Shown here: positions 11,367-23,881 of the stretch, in pieces
Numbering within the stretch: the first letter of the stretch is position 1
Layout: each line of letters opens with the position of its first letter
NCBI GenBank assembly: GCA_030762935.1
Contig: CM060899.1
Coordinates: forward strand, 13,375,001-13,439,000
Source: Hymenopus coronatus
Lineage: Eukaryota; Arthropoda; Insecta; Mantodea; Hymenopodidae
DNA length: 64,000 nt
Direction of reading: 5' to 3'
Program-made: the position numbers and the translations under genes
Notes under the pieces: generated by a model
What the model was told of the DNA's origin: nothing
Databases searched by the model: none
Seen by the model: the letters and a program-made list of their open reading frames with translations, nothing else

Positions 11367-11893
11367 GTAAGAGTTCACACTTAGCTAATTTTTTAACCAA
11401 AAGTCTTCCGCTTCTTGTGTTAAATGTTCTTTTGAAGTTGTAGTAGATAGTTCACTGTGTTCTTAAACTGTCACAAATGGGAGTAGGCATAATAATCCAT
11501 CAAATTAGATAATGAAGATTTCTGTATGCCTCATTCTTGCCTTTTGAATTTCGTTCACACATGCTTTGATAGGTTTTATGCCCTAATGAAAAAGCTGTTC
11601 ATATTACAAACATGAGTTTTGTAACACTTGATAATTCCTTATCAAAACCTTTCAAGAAAAGAGTTTAATGTATATGTGAGTTTATGAGGGACTAAGAGAT
11701 ATTGAGAGTGAGAGAGGATTTGAGAGAGTGAGTAAACAAGAGTGATGGCACTGCAGATCACCCCTCTCCATATGCAGGTTTCAGTTCTTCACCATAGGGA
11801 ACAGAACAAAATGACATGGTGCCAGACCAGGACTATAAGAATGATGAGTCAATAGTTTTGCCTCAGTTTGTTACATTAGTGGTATGAGCTGAT

Positions 11894-12140
11894 TAGTTTT
11901 TTTTTATAGTGCTTAATGCCTGCCTTTACTACTTATGGCACTGCAGGAGATGACACTGATGATACATGGAACGAATATGGAGTACCAGTGGAATGCGATG
12001 TCAGGGGAAACCAGAGAACCTAGAGAAAACCTGCCCTGCGCTACATTGTCCACGACAAATCTCACATGCAGTTGCTTGGGATCAAACCCAGGCCATCTAG
12101 GTGAGAGGCGAGTGGTTTAACCACTAGGCCACAGTATATA
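11894..12140 (-). mobile_element. tRNA-derived SINE (type 1), full length
   Basis: Starts at poly-T, runs through the gcctgcctttactacttatggcac tail segment, and ends in the tRNA-like head (gaggcgagtggtttaacc). Flanking agctgat at 11887-11893 and 12141-12147 is a probable 7-bp target duplication. Intronic, antisense to the zinc-finger gene. Confidence 0.88.
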
Positions 12141-12593
12141 AGCTGATGTGTTGCAGTGACTCATGAGACAGCAAAATGCCTCTTTGGATGCTTCTTTTTT
12201 ATTTTTTAAAACACTTTCAGAAGGCAAAATTTTGTCTACCATTAGTATTAATTAAAGGAGTTAGATAGGTAGAATCAGTTGAAAAATTCAATGCCATAGC
12301 CAGGATTTGAGCCATGGATCCCTCGGCCTCTAGCTGGTGGCTCTAAGGACTGATGAAGGTTTGTGTTTACAGACACTCCACTATTAGGTCGTTAGTGCCC
12401 TTCTATCCACTGAGATACCATGCCAACATGTTAAAAAGCATTGAAATGCTCAAGTGATCTGTTTCCCAGTAAACCACAAAGTGAGTTCAAATATTTTGAA
12501 ATGGTATATTCTAATGGTGACTTTCCTTCAACAGTAAGTAACTGAATATTGGTTGTATTTGTTTCACACATGTGTTTGAACATTATTGCAATT

Positions 12594-12846
12594 TTTTTTT
12601 TTTTTTTTCTTTTGGTAGTGTTTAATGCCCGCTTTAACTACTTATGGCACCACAGGTGGTGACACTGATGATACGTGAATGATGAGCACCGGTGGAATGC
12701 GATGGCGGGGGAAACCGGAGTACCCAGAGCAAACCCGTCCCAGCGCCGCTTTGTCCACCACAAATCTCACATGCGGTCGCTTGGGATCAAACTCCGGCCG
12801 TCTAAGTGAGAGGCGAGCGGTCTAACCACTCGGCCACGGTGCGGAC
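12594..12846 (-). mobile_element. tRNA-derived SINE (type 1), full length, little diverged
   Basis: One of the best preserved copies. It has poly-T, the body with gcgatggcgggggaaaccgg, and the tRNA-like head with B box and A box complements near 12780-12835. The target duplication attgcaatt is at 12585-12593 and 12847-12855. Intronic in the zinc-finger gene. Confidence 0.9.
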
Positions 12847-13394
12847 ATTGCAATTGGTTGAGTAGTATTAGTAGCTATAGCATTTTAATATGACAATCTT
12901 CGTTATATCATCAGATTTCTTGGGCTAGGAAAGAACCAGGGTGAGAGCCAAGCCATGAGGATTGTAACTTAAAAATGTTGCTATTGGCAACAAAATGTAA
13001 TGAAACTTGTTCTGTTGATATTTGTGTAGATTAACCTAATGTCAGTAGAAGGAGCAGGTAGTCAAGAGGGAGAGAAGTTTAAACAATAGCTGCAAGAGAA
13101 AGTAATATAAATGTTCGAGTTTATTTTTTTTTCAACAAGTGAAATACAAGAATAGTTAGTCACTTTCTATATAGTCTCCATATTTTGTAGCACATTCTCC
13201 CTAATGAATTACCATATTTTATTACCTAGACGAAAGAAGTAGGAAGTTTTCTGTATTGCTTATCTCTCTCATAAAAGAAATGACTTTTCTGTGTTCATGA
13301 CAACTCAACACTTGCAGCTGGTCTGGTGTGTTGAGTAGAAAACATCATCCTCTAACCAAGGATAAGAGATAGGGAAGTAAAAGCATTACAGTGT

Positions 13395-13428
13395 TTTATT
13401 TACAGTACATGACAGTACTGTAAATAAA
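13395..13428. repeat. Perfect 14-bp hairpin
   Basis: Arms tttatttacagtac (13395-13408) and gtactgtaaataaa (13415-13428) surround the 6-nt loop atgaca. Confidence 0.85.
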
Positions 13429-13461
13429 CATAAAATATTTTTATATAGAATAAAAATACCT

Positions 13462-13650
13462 TTGTGTACATTCAACCATCTTATTGTATCTTGTGGGAAT
13501 TAACTGATACAGTAAGATGTTTATCTCTTCTTTCTTTAACGATAGCAAGAGCAGAGTAAACATTGTATGTATACAACCACTTTACTGTCTTGTGGGCATT
13601 AAACTGATTCAGTAAAGTGTTTACTTACTCATTCTTCACTGATAGAGGGA
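13462..13650. repeat. Two tandem ~101-bp units, each with a hairpin
   Basis: Units begin at about 13462 and 13563. They share the order tca/aaccac/tctta, cttgtgggaatt/attaaactga, cagtaa. Within each unit the two short arms are complementary (cactttactg and cagtaaagtg in the second). Diverged, non-coding. Confidence 0.65.
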
Positions 13651-13800
13651 GCTGTACGAAAGATACACTGCTGAACATTAACATTTTCTGTAAATAGAGA
13701 AAAGCTTACTCCTAAGTCCCTAATTTTAAAATGTTATACTTACAGTGTTGCTTCAGTTAATTTTGGCAAATTTGTGGTTATGACAGTGAGACAGTAGGTA

Positions 13801-13806
13801 TTATTA

Positions 13807-13859
<53 letters not shown>

Positions 13860-14177
13860 GATCATCGTTATCCATCGTTGTTGTCGTCGTCTTTGTCGTT
13901 GTTCTTCTTGTTCTTATTCTTCTTATTCTTATTATTATCATTATCATTATTATTATTATTAATATTATTATTGTTGTTGTCGTTGTCATTGTCATGATTG
14001 TCGTCGTCGTCTTTGTCGTTGTTCTTCTTGTTCTTATTCTTCTTATTCTTATTATTCTTATTCTTATTATTATCATTATCATTATTATTATTATTAATAT
14101 TATTATTGTTGTTGTCGTCATTGTCATGATTAGCAGCAGCAGCAGCAGCATAAGCAGCATAAGCAGCAGCAGCAGCA

Positions 14178-14214
<37 letters not shown>

Positions 14215-14288
14215 AAGCAGCAGCAGCAGGAAAAGCAGCAGCAGCAGCAGCAGGAAAAGCAGCAGCAGGAAAAGCAGCAGCAGCAGGA

Positions 14289-14337
<49 letters not shown>

Positions 14338-14440
14338 CAGGAGCAGTAGCAGTAGCAGTAGCAGTAGCAGTAGCAGTAGCAGTATTGTTATTGTTAAGTT
14401 ATTGTTGTCATGATTATTATTATTATTATTATTGTTTTTC
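13801..14440. repeat. Composite trinucleotide microsatellite
   Basis: Starts as (TTA)n at about 13810-13858. Two copies of a ~130-bp block follow (13880-13990 and 14005-14130), mixing gtc, ttc, att and tgt triplets. Next comes (GCA)n with interspersed AAAA at 14130-14340, then (GTAGCA)n to about 14385 and (ATT)n to 14433. Long open frames here are low-complexity artefacts. Confidence 0.95.
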
Positions 14441-14856
14441 TTAATTACAAATAACAACCATAACATATTACATCACATCTGGAGTAATTAAACACTTTCC
14501 ACAATACAGATGCAAATTAATGCAAAGTGGTTAGTTAAAAGAGATGATAGATAGGATTTTTTTGTGGGACCAACTGCAAGGTCATTAGCGCGCTTCTAAA
14601 ATCTGTGACAAACAAAAGCCAAGAGTCAAAAAGAAGCTAAAACCTGTAGGAGTAAAACAATAGCTAAAACGATGTGAAAAAGTGAGTGTTAAAAAGCCAA
14701 CTGAAATAACAATCAAAGATGAGTAATAAAACCAAATGGGTCTAAATTAGACATAAAGAACTGCTTAAACGAAGCATTTTATATAAAACATAAAAGCGAC
14801 ACATTTTAAAACAAAAAGGCAAAAGTTCAAGTGGCCTCCAAAATGTAAAACAACAA

Positions 14857-17800
14857 CTACACGCGCAGTGCGAAAGGTGCGACACTATCTGCTCCTCTGT
14901 CATCATCTGCCAAAACCTCGTCAAGGCTTGCCTGCATTTGCAGGGATGTGTGAATGTGTGCTAGAGGAACACACTCTAGCAACACGTGACGGACGGTCAA
15001 CGGCTTTCCACAGAGTGGACAGATAGGCGGAGGCTCCTTCACAAACAGATATCTATGTGTAAAATAACAGTGACCAATTCGCAATCGAGCCAACATAACC
15101 TCTTCACGTCGAGATTTTCGTGAGGAGGTTGCCCAGTGTACGGGTAGCTCCTTCGCCTTACTAAGCTTGTTCCCGCGGAGAGCTGACCACTCCGCATGCC
15201 AGGACGAAAACACCGCTCTCCGGACACCAAGCTTAAAATCGTCGGATGATACGCAAGTAATTGCTAAACTGAGTTCGCTGACCGCGCTCTTCGCTGCCAA
15301 ATCCGCACGTTCATTTCCCAGTAAACCAGCGTGTCCAGGAACCCAAGCACACTCCACATTAACGCCAGAAGCAGATAAAATGTGGAGAGTATCCTGGATG
15401 CGCTGTACGAGAGGATGCTAGCTATACAGCGCACAGATGCTCTGAAGGGCACTAAGGGAATCGCTGAGTACAAGGCAATGACTCCAATTTCGACAGCGAA
15501 TATAGAGGAGGGCGCGGTATATGGCATACAGCTCTGCATAGTAAATGGATGTGCTGCTAGGTAAACCGAAAGTAGAGGTTTCTGTCCCAGATACAAACGC
15601 ACATCCAATGCCGTCGGTACACTTACTACCATCGGTGTATAGACGAATATGGCCACTGTATTTTGATAAATATTCTAAAAAATAAGAACGGATACTAGAC
15701 ACAGGCGTAGCAGTTTTCGCGTATGCTGTCTTCCCGAGATCTACGTGGGAGGAGGCACGTAGCCAAGATGGATACACCCTCTCCCCCTTTGGAAACATGT
15801 CAGGCATTGCAAGACCGTGCGTTCGAAGCAGCTCCCGGAAGCGAAATCCTGCAGGCGTTGGACTACGTAAGAGGTTTCTATAACGATCATCCAATCCGGA
15901 ATTAAAAAAGGGAGTAAACGATGGATGCGCAGGTATGCACTTCAAGCTACAGCCATAGTTAGAGAGAAGAACATCCCGCCGGCAACACAGAGGGGGCTCG
16001 ACAGATTCGGCATAGAGGCTCACAACTGGGCTAGTTGGAAACGCTCCAAAAGCCACCCGGATGCCCCCATTGTGGACAGTATCTAACTTCCTCAGCACAG
16101 ACGAACGGGCTGAGGCATAAACAATACATCCATAGTCTAACTTTGATCGGATCAGTGTACGATAAGACGCAGCAGTACTGTCCGATCTGCTCCCCAAGAT
16201 TTGCCGCTTAGTATCCCTAAAATATTCAGGGAACGGTCACACCGCGCTTTAAGCTGTGCTACATGAGGTGACCAGCATAGTTTCCGATCGAATATCAACC
16301 CCAGAAATCTCACCTCATCTGCTAAGGGAAGTATATCTGGCCCGAGATGAAGAGAAGGTGACATTCGCCACCTTCGGCGCCAGAAATTAACGCAGACTGT
16401 CTTCTCAGGTGAGAAACGAAAGCCGTTTCTGGAGCTGCAATCATAAAGATTGTCCAAACACCGCTGGAGACGGCGTTCCAAAAACGGCGTACGCTGAGAA
16501 GTGCAGAAAATGGCAAAGTCGTCAACAAATAAACAAAAAAGGGACACCTGGGGAAACACAGAGCCAGATGGAATTTATCGCTATCGCAAACAGCGTCACG
16601 CTGAGTACCGAGCCCTGAGGCACTCCGTTCTCTTGAAGAAAATAATTAGAAAAAACCGAGCCGACCCTTACTCGGAAAGCCCGGTCCCGCATAAACTCGT
16701 GAATGAACAACGGTAGGCGTCCACGTATATTCCAGCTGTGGAGGGAGCGCAAAATCCCTGCCCGCCAGCACGTATCATAAGCCTTCTCGAGGTCAAAAAA
16801 TATCCCAACTGTTGGGCTGTTCTTCAGAAACCCGTCCACGATCTGAGTTGACAGCGAGACAAGGTGGTAAGTTGCCGAGCGACGTCGTCTACAACCACAC
16901 TGGATATTGATCAGAAGGTTGTGGGATTCCAACCACCACGACAACCGTCCATTGAGCATGCGTTCAATTACCTTGCATACGCAACTGGCGAGGGAAATTG
17001 CACGGCAACTGGTAGGAAGACGGCGGTCCTTTCCAGGTTTAAGAATGGGTATGATGGTGATCTCCCGCCATTTGTCTGGAAAAGTGGCTTCAATCCAGAC
17101 ACGGTTATAGACCTGGAGAAGGAAAACCTTACCATCAGGAGAGAGATGTTGTAGCATTTGAACGTGGATTCCATCTGGTCCTGGAGCAGAGTGTCGCGAA
17201 GACGAAAGTGCACTGTCTAGTTCTACCATGGTGAAAAGACGGTTATAGGCTTCAAGGTTCCCAGAACGAAAGGAGAGTCCTTGAGATTCCACCTGAGTCT
17301 TAACTGTAAGAAACTCAGGGGAATAATTGTCTGAGCTAGAGCGAATGCTCTGCCTAAGGTGTTCGCCACTTCAAACGTTTCAACAACATCTCCGGCAGGT
17401 GTTTTGAGACCGGCGATAGGCATTTGAGTCGATTTTCCGGCCACACGCCGTAACTTATCCCATACGACAGAGAAAGGTGTATGTCGGTTAAAAGATGCTA
17501 CAAAATTACTCCAGGATGTCTTCTTGCTATCCCTAATAATGTGTCTAGATTTCGCACGCAGCTTTTTATATTGTATTAGATTATCTAGTGTAGGGCGACG
17601 TTGGAAGAACCTGAGAGCTCGTCTGCGAGCACGAATAGCATTCCGGCAATCATCAGTCCACCAGGGTACTGGAAAGCGACGGGTTTTGCCAGTCGAACGG
17701 GGAATGGATTGCTCAGCAGCGGAAAGAATTATCTCTGTCAGATGGTCGACTAAATGGTTTACAGAGTCGTGCTCACCGGCGTTGAAGTTAGCCAAGCGGG

Positions 17801-18519
17801 AATACAGGTCCCAGTTGGCGTGATCTAAGCGAAATCTAGGTAAGCGAGTGGAACAGGCAGCATGTGTCAAGAGACTAATAAGACAGGGAAAGTGGTCACT
17901 AGAGTGCAAATCAGAGATGATATTCCAGGATAACTAGGCCGCTAACTGTGGTGAACAAATCGCTATGTCAAGGTGTGAAAAACTGTGAAAGGCGTCAGAA
18001 AGAAAGGTTGGCTCTCCGGTGTTCAAGAGAAAAAGATTCTTAGTGTCCAAGAAGTCGGCAATTAGCTGACCTCTCGCACAAACCCGAGGAGAGCCCCAGA
18101 GTGGATGGTGGGCATTCACGTCCCCCCCAACACAAATGGCGTTGGTAGCTGGGAAACGAGGTCTTCTAACTCGGTGCGGAGAGGTCATTAGAGGGAGGCA
18201 AATAGATACTACAACTGGTAAATCTAGCAGATGGCAGTGTGACCTTTACAGCAACTGACTGTAGGTCAGACTGTAAGGAGTCGGAATCAGCATTAATATC
18301 ATCCCTGATGAGCATCATAGTGCCCCCGTGTGCGGGAAAACCTTCTGTCGGATTGAAATCAAACCGCACAGAAGAATAGTGCCTTTAGGTAACATTGTCT
18401 TGTGGACGGAGCTTTGTCTCTTGTAGGCAGCCGACTAGAGGTTGATACGCGTGGAGTAACAGTTCAAGCTCTGCTCGATGTGGTCGAATGCCTCGTATGT
18501 TCCATTGTAGGAATGCCAT
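14857..18519 (-). pseudogene. A1 ORF2: endonuclease, reverse transcriptase, RNase H (frameshifted)
   Basis: This would nick target DNA and copy the element RNA. The ATG at 18519 starts MAFLQWNIRGIRPH. Endonuclease motifs are LQETKLRP, GDVNAHHPLWGS (about 18080-18130) and SDHFPCL (about 17890). Reverse transcriptase has FFDLEKAYDT (about 16775-16803), ENGVPQGSVLS and FVDDFAIF (about 16510-16530). RNase H has YTDGSKCTDG, AELYAIYRAL, SDSLSALQS and VPGHAGLLGNERAD. The tail has CPLCGKPLTVRHVLLEC, a putative zinc motif. Open stretches at 17934-18188, 17223-17909, 16522-17292, 16152-16559, 15418-16197 and 14857-15357 lie in different frames, so several indels separate them. All catalytic residues remain visible, implying moderately recent death. 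No full-length product is possible. Confidence 0.92.
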
Positions 18520-18580
18520 GGTCTATATTATGGGATAAGTTCTAAATAGATAGGCGTTTTTGCCTACTGGGCGGTGCTGG

Positions 18581-19980
18581 TCAGTTTAGTTTGTTCTTTT
18601 TAGCCGTCGGACTAACACTTTTTTCAGGAGCATGATCCTGCCGCTTACGGACTGTCCGTTTGGCAGCCGAGGCAGGATCGTCCTGTTCCATTTCCTCCAC
18701 GGGAGAGGAGCCCTTACCAATAGAGAACTTCGGTTCGAGGATCTGGAATCTATTTGAGGTACCGATCGGCGAAGATGGACGTCGCCGATCGGAGCTCCTC
18801 CCAGAAGATTCCTCCGAAGAGGATCTACGGAGAGAGTGACGTGGAGGTTTACCACCCTTGGATGTTTTGGGTGCAGGCGAAACCCGCTCTTTAAGGAAAT
18901 CAGTCCTAACATAGTTGATCCTGAAAGTTTTCTGTGGTGCAGAATACTCTACGGTTTTACCAGTCTTATTGCCTGATGTAGATGGTTGGGCTGACAGTTT
19001 TCTTGGAGTATGCTTTATGTTGGCGGATTTGGCAGATGGTGATGCCGTCATTGACGCAGTTGTTGAAGTCTTCGTAGTAGTCCTAGCAACGATAATTTTG
19101 TCGGCAATAGTGGCCCCGTTGATATCGCAGGTCTGTGTTGCGATATCCCGCCTCGGCACCGGTTTAGCTGCAACAGAGCTATAAGCACCGGACCGCGGGA
19201 CTGAAGGTTGTCGGATACGCAGGAGCTTACGGGCTTCGGAGAAGGACACCTTCTCTTTCACCCGTATCTCCTGGATCGCTCTCTCCTCAGCAAAACGGGG
19301 GCAATCTCGGGAACTAGATGGGTGTTCCCCACTGCAGTTCACACAAGTTCAAGGGGTGCCGCAATCCCATCGAGCGAAGCGTCACCACAGGTAGAACAGG
19401 TGGACCGACCAGTACAAAATTCGCTCGTATGACCAAATCGCTGGCACGTGACAGCGTAAGGGGTTCGGAATGTAGGGCCTAACCTCGATAGCTTCGTACC
19501 CTGCCTTAATTCTTTGAGGGAGATCTACCCGGTCAAAGGTAAGAAACAGGGTACGGGTAGGTACGAATTCACCATTTACTTTCCGTTGAACCCTATAGAC
19601 GGATGATACGCCTTGGTCTGCCAGATCTTCTTGAAGCTCCTCATTGGATATACCGTCCAATGCGCGGGTGGTGATAACGCCACGCGAGGAGTTCAAAGTC
19701 TTGTGTTTATCCACCTTAACTGGGTAGCTGCCTAACATTTTCGCGCGAAGAATTTTGGCTGCCTGGGTGGCTGAAATTGCCTCAACCAGGAGGGTACAAT
19801 TTCGAGCTCTAACACAAGAATTAACCGGGCCAGCGATGTTGTCTAATCCCTTTTGGATAGCGAAAGGGCTCACAGACGAAAATTTCCTTCCTCTGTCCTA
19901 GATATAACTAAGTAGCGAGGACCTTAAGACTCGACTACTTCTTTTCCATGCATATTAAATTTAGGTTTTTGTTTTTCCAT
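18581..19980 (-). pseudogene. A1 ORF1: gag-like nucleic-acid-binding protein
   Basis: ORF1 proteins of this group coat the element RNA. A plausible ATG is at 19980 (MEKQKPKFNMHGKEVVES), followed at once by a TAA; the frame then continues GPRYLVISRTEEGKF into SPFAIQKGLDNIAG. Conserved blocks are LDGISNEELQEDL, VRPYIPNPLRC and three cysteine knuckles, the last CVNCSGEHPSSSRDCP. A Ser/Lys-rich basic tail ends KKNKLN. Around 19345-19440 the frame slips and returns (two compensating indels), leaving QRFGHTSEFC in another frame. ORF2 begins about 60 nt downstream. Homologous to ORF1 of B1. Confidence 0.88.
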
Positions 19981-20429
19981 AGAAGTATGGTCTAAATTCA
20001 TCCCCCAGTGCTCCTAACCCACCACGGAGCCCAACGATGGGTCACCCCACTCGGGTGACAGGGCTACACAGGGGACATAGCGGGCTCACCGTCCCACTCA
20101 CCCTGGAGTTCGGTGTAATACGTAGCCCTGGCCGATGGTCTAGGGGTGGGTTAGTCCCTAGCCTCCTGTTTATGCAAATCAGAAATCAAAGTGGTGTATT
20201 AGGCTGCGCACCCTCCACAGTTACTGAAAGACAGAAGCCCAGACTCAGGTATACAACCCTCAACCAACCATGATATTGCTTTTCACCGACACGGTTGTCA
20301 ACGCACGGCCCACACATGGGTGACCTACTGACTCCCTCACCACTCTGAGGTTGCCCACAGAGTGAGTCAAGGTGGCTCGGGACACCGGTGCACCTAACCC
20401 GTACCTACCATAGTAGGCCCCTGGGGGGA

Positions 20430-22701
20430 GCTATAAGAGAGAAATGAAACATTTTACGACAAAGTATTTTTCACTGCCAATAAAAAATTCTATTGACTCA
20501 ATTTCATCTAAATCTCTGTTATTATCATCATTGTTGCATAGGCATATCATTAATGATTGAAGGATAATTCCATGTACTTTTTGTGCTTTATCTATTAGTT
20601 TTATAATCATTTCATCTTTCTTGCATAAAACTGTGACCCAGAGCATTTTCATTTCATGAATTATCACTCGGTGATCAATATTATTTTTTAAGTGCTGCTG
20701 CAATTAAAATTTAATATAAATAATATGGATGTAAAAATTAAATATAAAAACCAGCACATTATCAACAATAACCACAAATATCAATAACAAACAATTGCAA
20801 AGAACAACTTGATACAGGTGATAGAACTCAAACTGCAGAACTGTTGAAAATAGCCAGATCAGACAGCAGAGACCCTCTATTTCCTATTTCATCTAAGTGA
20901 CCAGCAACCCAGAATGCTCCTTTGTTATTGGTTTGGGAAGATTAACAGCCAAAGCTTTTCATCTATTTTTACAGTTGCACCACCTTAAATGCAGTATTTC
21001 AATGATTAGGGTATAAGTGGACTCACCATGTTTTTCTTTTTTATCTTGTCTCTGTTTTTTTTATGTTCTTTCTGTGTAATTGTAATTCTATAAGGTATCA
21101 AGCATCCTTTTGAGGCATTATATACAGAGAGAAATGCTCTTTGGGCACAATAATGAATACTGTGGTCATGTAGTTTAGAAGTCCTTTACTTGAGTTTGGG
21201 AGCAGCTACATTCCACCCAACAGTGTTAATACTTAGATCTCACCAGAAATACAAGAAGTGAGGTATCTTGAACCTAACAAAGAAAAGTTTATAAAATGCA
21301 TATCTGTTACATCTGAGAAATAATGAGATCAAAAATTGATATTTCAAATTATGCCCAATACCTTATTATGTGATGATAGTGTTTAGGGGCATCATTTATA
21401 AGTTCATCAGTGCTCTACCTTATATGTCTATTGCAGAAAGCTATTATCAAAATTATTCTTCTCCTTGATTCCTAGTAATTTGTTACTAGATCTTCTTGAA
21501 GCTTGACATTTTCATATGCAGTCAGTGATCAATGTTCACTACTTTGTTTTTGTTACTTAATAATAATAAGTGCTCTCTTTGATTGTACTTTTTATAAATC
21601 ATTTCTTTTTCTTCATCCTCTAAAATTTATACTAGATTTTACTATAGGTAAAATGTGCAGCTTATTATAAAACTTTGTGAATATTTGTAATTCCTTTACC
21701 CATACCTATTGCAAGTTGAAGTATTTTATTCCACAAAATAACTCAGTATCCCATTGGAAATCATGTTTCAAAGTTCCTAAAAAGATGAAAAATGTATTTG
21801 AAAAAGTCTGTATATGAATGTGGACAGAAGAACTCTGTAGAGGAATTCCAATCAGCATGTTTCAATGATTGAATGTGTTTGAAGCAAATTGTCCAATGAT
21901 ATCTTGCATACAAAATTTGCAATTTATTGTTTTATTTTGGCAAAAATGTCTCCTGGTAGGTTTAGTTGAAATAACATATGTTTAAGATATTTTTATAGCA
22001 ACAATAACTGAACTATTTTCTCTGAACAGAACTCTCTAGTGCTCTTTACTCTCAATGCATTTTTTTTTTGGTAGGCATAAGATAGAGAAGGCAAAGAGTT
22101 ACTAGACTTTAAATCTTGATAAAGCACAGAAATACATTTTTCTTAACTAACTACTTGTGGGATTATTGTGTTTTGATTTGAAATGTTTCTAGTTTGTAAT
22201 TTGTAATTGCTGTTTATTTGTCACTTTTTCAGTTAGATAAACAGTACTGATTCCTATTGCATGATTCTATCTGATATGTTGCATGTGATTTGATGAAAAA
22301 CCACTTTGTTATGAATATATTTTTTTGTCAGTATATTCATATGCAAATGTTTGCCAAATACTTTGAATAAATTGTTAAAGTAAACCTGGAATTCATATAA
22401 TTTTCAGTTGATATAAAAAGCATTCCTATTATTGTCACAATTGAGAGACTAGTTTATTATTTTTTTTCATTTGAATGTTTTTATTACATATGGAATAATA
22501 TGGATTAACTAAGTTGATTCATGTAACAATAAACAATATTTCATTAACTGGAAATAATTATAGCTGTAGTTGTCCAAATATCAGTTGTTTTAGAGCAAAT
22601 ACTTGTTATTAGTAAATAGAGATACACTTTCAGGTTTAATTATACATGTTATAGTCAGAGTTTAAAGTGGTTAATAATGTTAAACCCATCCAACCTTTCA
22701 G
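20430..22701. other. Zinc-finger intron 2, distal part; no gene seen
   Basis: AT-rich intronic sequence ending in the acceptor tccaacctttcag (AG at 22700-22701). No recognised element. A minus-strand open stretch near 20431-20703 has no recognisable domain. Confidence 0.5.
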
Positions 22702-23881
22702 ATTATGCACAACAGCTGTTTCTGGAAATAACAGTGATAAATTACCGCTGCCCTCTATTGAATTCTCGGGGAGACACAACAGCTTCTATGATGGAAAGGA
22801 TCATCCTGAATATAGAAGTAAGGCAAATGGTGTCATAGAAATACCAATGGTTGAAGGGCTTTTTCACTCAGAACAGTCTGGTAAATTTACTGATGAGGCA
22901 GAAGTGTACAGCAGCACTTTAAACTATAAGCAGAAGAATTTGTTGCACAAGGGCAGGAGGCCATACAGGTGTAACATTTGCAATGAAAGGTTTACTCTAT
23001 TGTCCAGTATGAAAAGGCATATCTTGATTCATGAGGGTAAGAAGCCACACTACTGTAAAACTTGCGACAAGACCTTTACACAGTTGTCATTTTTGAATAT
23101 ACATAATTTGATGCATAAGAGTAGGAAGCCATACCAGTGTAAATCATGTGAAAAGAATTTTACTCAATTATCATCTTTAAAAATGCACAGTTTGATTCAT
23201 GAGGGTAAAAAGCCATACATGTGTAAAGCTTGTGATAAGACGTTTACTCAGTTGTCACATTTGAAAAGGCATAGTTTAGTTCATGAGGGTAAAAAGCCAC
23301 ATAAATGTACAACTTGTGATATAAGATTTACTCAGTTGTCACATTTGAAAACACATGCTTTGATTCATGAAGGTAAGAAGCCCTATAAGTGTACAATTTG
23401 TGATAAGAGGTTCACTCGTTTGTCAGGTTTGAAAACACATAATATGATTCATGAGGGTAAGAAGTCATACCAATGTATAACTTGTGATAAGAGGTTTATT
23501 CGGTTTTCAGATTTGAAAAGACATAATTTGATTCATGAGGGTAAGAAATTGCACAAATGTGATACCTGTGATAAGAAATTTACTCGGTTGTCACATTTGA
23601 AGTCACATAATTTGATTCATGAGGGTAAGAAATTACACCAATGTCCAACTTGTGATAAGAGATTTACACAGTTGTCACATTTGAAAACACACAATTTGAT
23701 TCATGAGGGTAAGAAGCCATACCAATGTACAACTTGTGAAAAGAGTTTTACTCGGTTGTCACATTTGAAAACGCATAATTTGATTCATGACGGTAAGAAG
23801 CCATACCAATGTACAGGTTGTGATAAGAGTTTTATTCAATTGTCACATTTGAAAAGACATAATTTGAAGTGCAACATTTGA
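22702..23881 (+). CDS. C2H2 zinc-finger protein, terminal exon with 11 fingers
   Basis: Likely nuclear sequence-specific DNA-binding protein. The exon is open from the acceptor to TGA (23879-23881). About 80 residues of linker precede 11 adjacent fingers, beginning YRCNICNERFTLLSSMKRH. Spacing is C-x2-C-x12-H-x3-H. The last finger ends RHNLKCNI, with Cys replacing the final His (C2HC). Linkers are nearly all HEGKKPY/H rather than the common TGEKP type. Helix residues (-1,2,3,6) are mostly Q/R-S-H-R/T/S, pointing to a purine-rich G/A site (inference from the recognition code). Finger similarity suggests recent internal duplication or gene conversion. With exons 9411-9668 and 11335-11366 the joined frame is 489 codons plus stop. 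The intact state despite a damaged exon 1 suggests selection on this exon or recent loss. Family within zinc-finger proteins is not identifiable. Confidence 0.9.

Larger units (their letters stand above)
14542..20429 (-). mobile_element. LINE family A copy A1, near full length (about 5.9 kb)
   Basis: Minus-strand non-LTR retrotransposon. It has a 5' UTR (about 19981-20429), a gag-like ORF1 with zinc knuckles, ORF2 (apurinic-type endonuclease, reverse transcriptase, RNase H, C-terminal zinc motif) and a 3' UTR ending in gat-type repeats (14542-14560). Presence of RNase H places it in the I superfamily (I/Ingi/LOA-like) rather than Jockey or R1. It lies inside intron 2 of the zinc-finger gene, in antisense. 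Flanks give no clear target duplication (aagaga on both sides is only suggestive). Confidence 0.92.

Noticed and set aside
13804..14466. Long open frames on both strands (220 and 139 codons)
   Set aside because: Leu-, Ile- or Ser-only translations of trinucleotide repeats; microsatellite artefact.
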